Source: Tolypeutes matacus (Eukaryota; Chordata; Mammalia; Cingulata; Chlamyphoridae). From it: a stretch of 64,000 bases of DNA. Where the stretch lies: the NCBI GenBank assembly GCA_026826555.1, contig JAKSZT010037276.1, forward strand, positions 673,256 through 737,255, read 5' to 3'. Every line of letters starts with the position of its first letter. Within the stretch, counting starts at the first letter, position 1. Position numbers and translations under genes: made by a program. Under the pieces are notes generated by a model. It was not told the origin of the DNA and did no database searches. It was given only the letters and a program-made list of their open reading frames with translations. Positions 57,784 through 64,000 of the stretch are shown here, piece by piece.

Positions 57784-60355
57784 ACATATGGGTTGATGTT
57801 TTAAGAGAATCTATAGTAGCATCATTAATTCTGGGTCTATTTTTCTTAAATTTATGCAATAAATTGCATCCCAGGAAATTTATAACATTTTGCTATTTTT
57901 CCCTATTCTGGAATTTGAACATTGTTCATATTTGCCATGGTGAACTACTTTTTCTTGTGAATTTAAAACCCACTTGTAGCAGTCTGGCATTGTTTATGAA
58001 TTCCAAAAATAGATGTTGGAATATGTTTGAAAACTGTTGTATTCCTCTGGGTGTGATTAAATTATGATTAGGGCTTTGTTTGTGCCAGCGGGGACTCACA
58101 GAGAAAACCACATGGCAGAAGTGAAGGGGAGTTATAATGCTGGAGCACTGGGAAGTAAACACACAGAGAATCAGATACCTGAGGAAAGAGAGGAGATTCC
58201 ATTAGACACTGCAGAAGCCCCAGAAAGAGAGAAGAGCCATTTGCCTGATAGTTTACAGCTGTCCTTGTGGAAAGAGCAGAGCAGTTGAGCCCACAGAGAA
58301 ATGAGCCCCAGGAGAGAAACAAGACTTATCCCAGCCTTCAGCTGATATTGGAAAGAGCTGGGACCATGGAGCCTTGAGATGAGGAAGCCTGAACCCTTGC
58401 AGATGTCGACAGCCATCTTGCTCCAACACATGGCAACAGACTTTGGTGAGGGAAATAACTTATGCTTTATGGCCTGGTAACTGTAAGCTTCTACCCCAAA
58501 TAAATATCCTTTATAAAACCCAACAGACTTCTAGTACTTTGCTTCAGCAGCCCTTTGGCTGACTAATACACCAGTTGTGTATTTTTTGATATTTTGAGTG
58601 TCAGTGTAAGAGATGTTTGTATTACATCATTGATTGACTAGCAAAACCTACTATTTAGCCTAGATTTGATAGCAATGCTTTTGTTAATAAGGTTTACACT
58701 ATGCGAATATGTGCACATTCATTTCTTACACAGGTAGTATGGACTCTAGGTCTATAATAAAATCAGTTTGTTCTGATTGAATAAAGAATCAGATTGAAGA
58801 ACTTTGTTCCTGAGAAAGTCCATTTATCTGATCTCCACTGCAGGGCATCTTGTGAATATGCTTGTAAATATATACAGAATAACATATACAATTGTGTGTA
58901 CATATAAAATATATATTTGCAGACCTACAACTCTGCCTCAGACAGTTCCCCTTTTCTAAGCTTATTCAGTTTTTCATCTTTTAAGCTTCAAATCCTTAGT
59001 GTTTGTAAAATGAGCTATAGAGATACCAGGTCATTGCAGTTGTTTGCTTGAAGACTTGTTGAAATAGTTATTAGTATGTGACCAACTCAGCTTCATTGCC
59101 CGAGCCTTTTCCACTTTTGTTTCCACCTAAACTTTTAGCAGCGACTCCAAATGAAGAATGCTGTGAGACTGGTCAAACAGACTTTAACAACTTTTATTTT
59201 CCTGTATACTGTCATATTTCTTATATGAAGTCTTTTTCATATCTGAGATGGGCCTTCCAGGCTGGTGTTCTGGGGGTAAAGAGCTATTAAGCCAAATTGA
59301 TTCTATGCACACGAAGGATGCACTTTAGTGGAAACTTTTCTAGCTCTTCCAATACAGAGTGCTTTGTTATAGATCAATTGATATGGATACCAAATGGAGT
59401 GGCTTATCAGCCTCTAATGTCTTAAGTGTTTAATATGGAATAAAAAATATATTTTAAGAAAAAATATTTTTGTAGCAACTATAAACTATCCCGTTTTAAC
59501 AGTGAACAAAGTTCCACGTAATAATTCATAGGCGTGTCAAGTTGTGCATCTGTATAAAATGTGTCTATATTAGTATTAGAAGTGAAGCAGAGTGGGTATA
59601 AAAAGAGTCCTTTGAAAGAGAACTGCCTTAGCCATGAGTCCAGAGAAATAATTAGGTAGGCTTATTTTATCTTTCGAGTACAGTTTTCAGATGGAATGTG
59701 AACATGGAATGTCATTGAAAATAGTTTAATGTTTTATATAGAAGGTTTTGTACAAAATGTACATCAAGTGAATGTTTTCAGAATCATTTTTACCAAGGCT
59801 TCTTTTTTTTTTTCTAAAATAGTATTGCTTTATATATATTTAGTATAATGTTAGTTGGGTTTGAATATAAAAGTGTTGTTAAATCTATTTTATTTATCTG
59901 CTTTTACAGTGATTGGCTTTCTTAAATTAAAATTTATGTGCCTTGATGTATTAAAATATAGAAAATATTTTTTTCTGAGCACTAAACTTGCTTTAATTCT
60001 TGTATACTTCTCTAATACTACAATCCCCAAATCCAGATTGTGGGGAAGGACAGGAAAAGTGGGATTTTGTGTTTTGAATTATTGTCAGAGTTAACAGTTA
60101 TAGCAAACTTTTTTTAAAAAAGGACTTTTCATTGTGCTATAAAAATTTGAATGTTTATATTTCTTGTTTTTTTTTTTTCCTTTATATATTTCATATTTTA
60201 ATATGTTGAAGCACTGGAAATTCTGTAACTGATTACTTTGTTACAGGAGTTTAAATGTGTTGTCATTGTCATCATTGATTTCATTTTGTCCTGAACTCTC
60301 ATTACGTAAACAGTAAAATTTGTGTGAGTTGCTTTGACTCTAAAAAAAAAAAAAA
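57784..60355 (+). pseudogene. NUP58: 3' UTR of the NUP58 retrocopy with poly(A)
   Basis: AT-rich non-coding sequence continues from the coding part to an A-run at 60342-60355. This is the natural end of a retrocopied mRNA. It is interrupted by a solo LTR at 57975-58570. Assignment of the whole stretch to the NUP58 mRNA is inferred from continuity and the terminal A-run. Confidence 0.6.
57975..58570 (+). mobile_element. Solo ERVL-type LTR in the retrocopy 3' UTR
   Basis: A 596-bp element, TGTAGCAGTCTGGC...GGCTGACTAATACA, flanked by CCACT (57970-57974) and CCAGT (58571-58575), 4 of 5 identical. It has AATAAA near 58498. Closely similar to the LTR at 25810-26412. Confidence 0.88.
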
Positions 60356-61130
60356 ACATGGGAGGGGACACAATGGCCCCATGTACTTGTATGGTGAAGA
60401 CATTTGGGGCCAAGAATTAAAAAGAGAGGAGGCTGGAAAAGCCAGGGTAAGGACTAAGAGGTGATACAAATTACTGTAGATTCAGCAGATGGGGGTAACA
60501 TTTTATTTTACAAACTCAGGAAAGGAAGTAACTCATCTCCCAAGCCCTGACTCTGTGCTCATGTGCTCATAAGTTTATCTTAAGCAGGTCTTATTACCAT
60601 TTCCTTTGGCATCTTTCCTTGGCAGAAGAGAAAGATTAGTTCATCTACTCTTGTTTGACTTGACTTTTTATTCCCTTTCCTCAAATTTTCATATACCTCA
60701 GTCTGCCCAAGGAAGTGATGTGTATGAGAATGACCTTTGTATTGGAAAAAGGGATTTTCCAGTTCCCCCACCTCTGGAATTCCCTCAGATGCCCACCAAA
60801 GAGAACTGGCCTAAATGCTCTGATGCAGAGACTGTGTAAGGAAGCAGATTCTCCAAGGGCAGAAGGAGTCTTTCCTTTCCTTTATCACTCATAGCCCACC
60901 AGGAATCCAGGGCCCACCCTATTTTGGAAACAGATCTTGGAAAAGTGGTCATATATAGCTGGTGGACAGGCAGTGACAGGTGGGGTTCCATGTCCCAGCA
61001 GGGCTATGTCTTGGAGACACAGACTGGGCCTGGCCTGTTTCTCTCCCTTTGCATTCCTGCTGAGACAACCTCCCCTCTCCTGAGGCAGCATGGAGACCTC
61101 TGATGGAACATCCAGGAGAAATGAAGCAAC
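60356..61130. other. No feature recognised
   Basis: Moderate-GC, apparently unique sequence. Open frames at 60580-61091 on both strands have no familiar domain and no supporting splice or start context. Confidence 0.4.
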
Positions 61131-61385
61131 AAAAAGTTCAGAATTTGTGTGGGAGAGAGTGTAGACTACAATGTGAACTATGGTACATGCTTAATGACAA
61201 AGCCCCAGGATGAGTTTATCAATTGCAAATGCTACACTAATGAAGGATGTTCTTGTGGGAGGGTGTGGGAGGTATGGGGAGTGGGGCATATGGGAATCCC
61301 TATATTTTTTTGTGTAACATTTATGTAATCTAAATATCTTTTAATAAATATAAAAAGAAAAAAGAAACCAAAAAAAAAAAAAAAG
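61131..61385 (+). mobile_element. 5'-truncated young L1 3' end
   Basis: 'gtagactacaatgtgaactatgg' through 'ggcatatgggaatccct' to 'aacatttatgtaatctaaat' and an A-rich tail. Same block as 20146-20435. Confidence 0.8.
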
Positions 61386-61645
61386 CAGCAGCTCAGGATT
61401 AATGTTTAAAGGCAGCTCCTCCCTATAGCTATAGTTTTTCTTCTGTAGCCTGAATCACTTGAGTCAGGCTAGAATTTACATGAATTGAGTTTCCATGTCC
61501 AATTTCCCTCCAGGTGTATTAGAAGGAGGAGAATGGTATCTGGAAGCTCTGCATGGACTGCAAGCTGCAAAGGCTTAGAGCAGGGAGAAGATGCTCTAGC
61601 AGGATGCCCAGGATCTCTGGGCAGGTAAAGCTGAAACTCTTTTTA
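61386..61645. other. No feature recognised
   Basis: Short unique stretch between an L1 tail and a SINE. Confidence 0.4.
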
Positions 61646-61845
61646 AAAACCTCCAGGGAACAGACGTGGCTTAAGCGATTGAGTTCCTGCCTCCCACATG
61701 GGAGGTCCTGGGTTTGGTTCCAGGTGCCTCCTAAAGAAGACAAACAAACAAGGAACAGACAACGAGCAAAAACAAAGAGCAGACAATGAGAAAAAAACAA
61801 CTAGCAAAAACAATGAACAGACAACAAGCAAAAACAAACGAGTAG
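61646..61845 (+). mobile_element. DAS-type SINE
   Basis: 'ggaacagacgtggcttaagcg' and 'ggtcctgggtttggttcc', followed by a 'gaacagacaacgagcaaaaac' tail. Confidence 0.9.
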
Positions 61846-62050
61846 GGAGCAGATGTGGCTCAAGAAGTTGAGTGCCTGCCTCCCACATCGGAGGTCCCAA
61901 TATGGGTTCCCAGTGCTTCCTAAAGACAAACAGACAATGAGCTGACAACAGGCACAAAACAACAAGTAAACAGACAAGGTAGCCATCTCAGGGTCGGGGG
62001 GTGGGGGTGGAATAAAAAAGAATTAAAAAATAAATAAATAATAAAATAAA
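61846..62050 (+). mobile_element. DAS-type SINE, directly following
   Basis: 'gggagcagatgtggctcaag' and a decayed B box 'ggtcccaatatgggttcc'. The tail ends 'gtagccatctcaggg' plus (aaat)n. Confidence 0.88.
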
Positions 62051-62230
62051 ATAAACTTCCAAATGGCTCTTGGCTTCCCAGAGAACAATGTTCAACTTCC
62101 CTCTGTGGCATTCATGGACCTCTGCACTTTGTTCCTCTCTAGTTTCACTCAGCCTTCCCTTCAACTGGTGATTTTCCTAACTCTCCCTGCAAACCCATAC
62201 CCATTTCCTATCCCCACATATGCTAATCAA

Positions 62231-62692
62231 AACCCTCCACTCCCTAATCATGAGTGATGTTGAGCATTTCTTCATGTGTTTTTTTGCCATTTGTATTTCT
62301 TCTTCGGAGAAATGTCTATTCAAGTCTTTGGCCCATTTCTTAATTGGGTCATTTGTCTTTTTATTGTTGAGTTGTAACATCTCTTTATATATCCTGGATA
62401 TTAAACCCTTATCAGATATGTGATTTCCAAATATTTTTTCCCAGGTGTCCATCAACAGATGAATGGATAAACAAACTGTGGTCTAGTCACACGATGGAAT
62501 ATTATGCAGCTGTAAGAAGAAATGAAGTCATAAAGCATATGGCAACATGGATGAACCTGGAGGACATTATGTTGAATGAAGCAAGCCAGACACAAAAGGA
62601 CAAATACTGTATAAATGCATTACTATGAACCAAATATATTGTGTAATATATTGTTTGATTAAAAAAACAAACAAAAAAACCCCTCCACTCCC
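62231..62692. mobile_element. Twin-primed (5'-inverted) L1 insertion
   Basis: 62245-62440 is L1 ORF2 C-terminal text on the minus strand ([21 protein letters not shown] ... [15 protein letters not shown]). 62441-62678 is downstream L1 text on the + strand ('catcaacagatgaatggat' ... 'ttgtttgattaaaaaaac'). The whole is flanked by AACCCTCCACTCCC (62231-62244) and ACCCCTCCACTCCC (62679-62692), one mismatch. This is the standard product of twin priming. Confidence 0.9.
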
Positions 62693-63180
62693 ACCTTGCT
62701 CCTTCACTTCCTTGGTGCTGCTAGTTATTTAGTGTCTATTTTAAGTATAATATGTCAGTGAATCCTTTCCTGTCCCCCCAGCTCTGAGACCTGCACCCAT
62801 CATTTGAGCCCACTATTCAGTCCCTTTTGTTGCCCCAGAGACATTTATGCCACACACGTCTAGATCTGCAGCTTCACCAACCTGTACATTATAGTCTCTT
62901 CAAGTTGGAATCTGTAGCTCATTGGTTCTTGCCTCCACCTATTCATGCACAACCTTAGAACCTGTACAGTCCCTCCACAAACACAAGGCATTTCCTGGAG
63001 TCCCTGGGGTGTCCTGCATGTGCTTGAGGTATTCTGAGTAATTCTTAACACCAGGGAGGAGGTCAGAGTGGGTGCAACCGCGAGATTGTCATCTTGGTTC
63101 ACTGCACTTCTCCCCCACTAATTCCAAAGGTACATTGTGGCCTGTGGCAAAATGGGTAGAGGTGAGATAGTGCTTGCAGT
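62693..63180. other. No feature recognised
   Basis: Apparently unique sequence. The minus frame at 62860-63102 has no known domain. Confidence 0.4.
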
Positions 63181-63590
63181 TGCTTTTGTTTTTTTTTTTT
63201 TTTGTTTTGTTTTATTTTTTTTAGTTTTTTAAAAACAAACTAATTTTATTGATACATATTAATAAAGCAAATAATTCATTCAAGTTGTAAAATCAGTAGT
63301 ATTTGGTATAATCACATCATTGTGCATCATCACTTCACAGTATAGTTTTAATTTGCATTTTTATTATGAATGAAATTAATTATTTTAATAGCATTTTTGT
63401 GAATTCTATAGTCATAACTTTTACCTGATTTTCTATAGAATTTTTTTTTTATTTTTTTTTATTATGGGTAAAAATAAAAATTCTCACAATACATACAAAC
63501 ATTTGCAAAATGATATATAAATATATATGCATATATGTGTATTTGCTTACAAAAATGTTATTTACATGTATATATACATATATTTTAAGA
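63181..63590 (-). mobile_element. L1 3' UTR, antisense
   Basis: 'ttttattgatacatattaataaagc' and 'tagtatttggtataatcacatc' are the complement of the L1 3' end at 30160-30240. T-runs at 63189-63205 and 63440-63460 are A-tails. Confidence 0.75.
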
Positions 63591-64000
63591 GGTGCTTAGA
63601 TTACCCAAAATATTACACGGAACCCACTGGGATTCCCATGTTGCCCACCTCCCACACCTCCCACCACATCCCACACAAATATCTCCCACAGTGTAGCCCA
63701 CCACCCTCAATGAACTTACACATCCTGGAGCCTTGCCACCAACCATAGACCACAGTTCAAACTGTAGACCACACTCTCTCCCACTCAGTTCTGAGTGGTG
63801 TGTGCTGATTTAAAATGGCCTACATCCGTTGCCACAACAGTACACAGGATAACCTCCAACTCCCAAAGAAGCCCCTGTTTTTCAACTGCTCATCCCCTCC
63901 CTACCCCAAAAGTGTCAAGTGGCCACTGGCTCCACCTCATTGTTATAATTTCTTGCATTGCTAGAATCACCATATGTGAACAAGAGAATACCATCAAGTC
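63591..64000 (-). mobile_element. Young L1 3' UTR, antisense, runs off the window
   Basis: 'gcttagattacccaaaatattacac' through 'gattcccatgttgcccacctccc' to 'atgtgaacaagagaatacc' matches 36610-37020 in order and orientation. The element continues beyond the window. Confidence 0.85.

Overview
This window is mammalian nuclear DNA, most likely from a xenarthran (sloth, anteater or armadillo). The evidence is the density of L1 LINEs, many ERVL-type LTRs, and repeated copies of a tRNA-Ala-derived SINE of the DAS type, whose hallmark is a 'gcggatgtggctcaag' A-box region followed by a 'ggtcctgggtttggttcc' B-box region. There is no bacterial or viral gene organisation and no CRISPR array. I found no previously undescribed multi-gene system. 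The interest lies in one damaged immune gene, two retrocopies, and an unusually readable stack of nested transposons.

The only spliced host gene is a butyrophilin-like gene of the BTNL3/BTNL8 type on the + strand (2675-13566). An Ig constant-like exon, a transmembrane exon, two 21-nt and two 27-nt micro-exons and a terminal PRY-SPRY (B30.2) exon all have good splice sites and a matching phase 1. The leader and IgV exons are not visible and may lie upstream of the window. An in-frame TAG sits in the transmembrane exon, so the gene is probably a pseudogene or makes a truncated product. Its large intron holds a SINE, an antisense ERVL provirus (3901-7640) and old L1.

13.9-36.4 kb is a patchwork of L1 fragments on the + strand. 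Cut into it are a hAT-type DNA transposon, an ERVL 5' LTR with a tRNA-Leu primer-binding site, several solo LTRs with 5-bp target duplications, and tRNA-derived SINEs. 36.4-49.5 kb is a three-level nest. An L1 3' end (+) was interrupted by an ORF1-only 'half-L1' (-) with an 18-bp target duplication. That half-L1 was in turn interrupted by a full-length L1 of about 9.6 kb (-) with a 15-bp target duplication.

49.5-64 kb holds more L1 and LTRs, a largely unassigned GC-richer stretch (53.3-55.6 kb), and a NUP58 retropseudogene (55608-60355) with a SINE pair and a solo LTR inside it. It also holds more SINEs, a small 5'-inverted (twin-primed) L1, and antisense L1 3' ends at the right edge. The second retrocopy, MLF1, is at the left edge (591-1500, - strand). 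All L1 and ERV reading frames are broken, so nothing here looks able to move by itself.

Repeat boundaries without a stated target duplication are accurate only to tens of bases.
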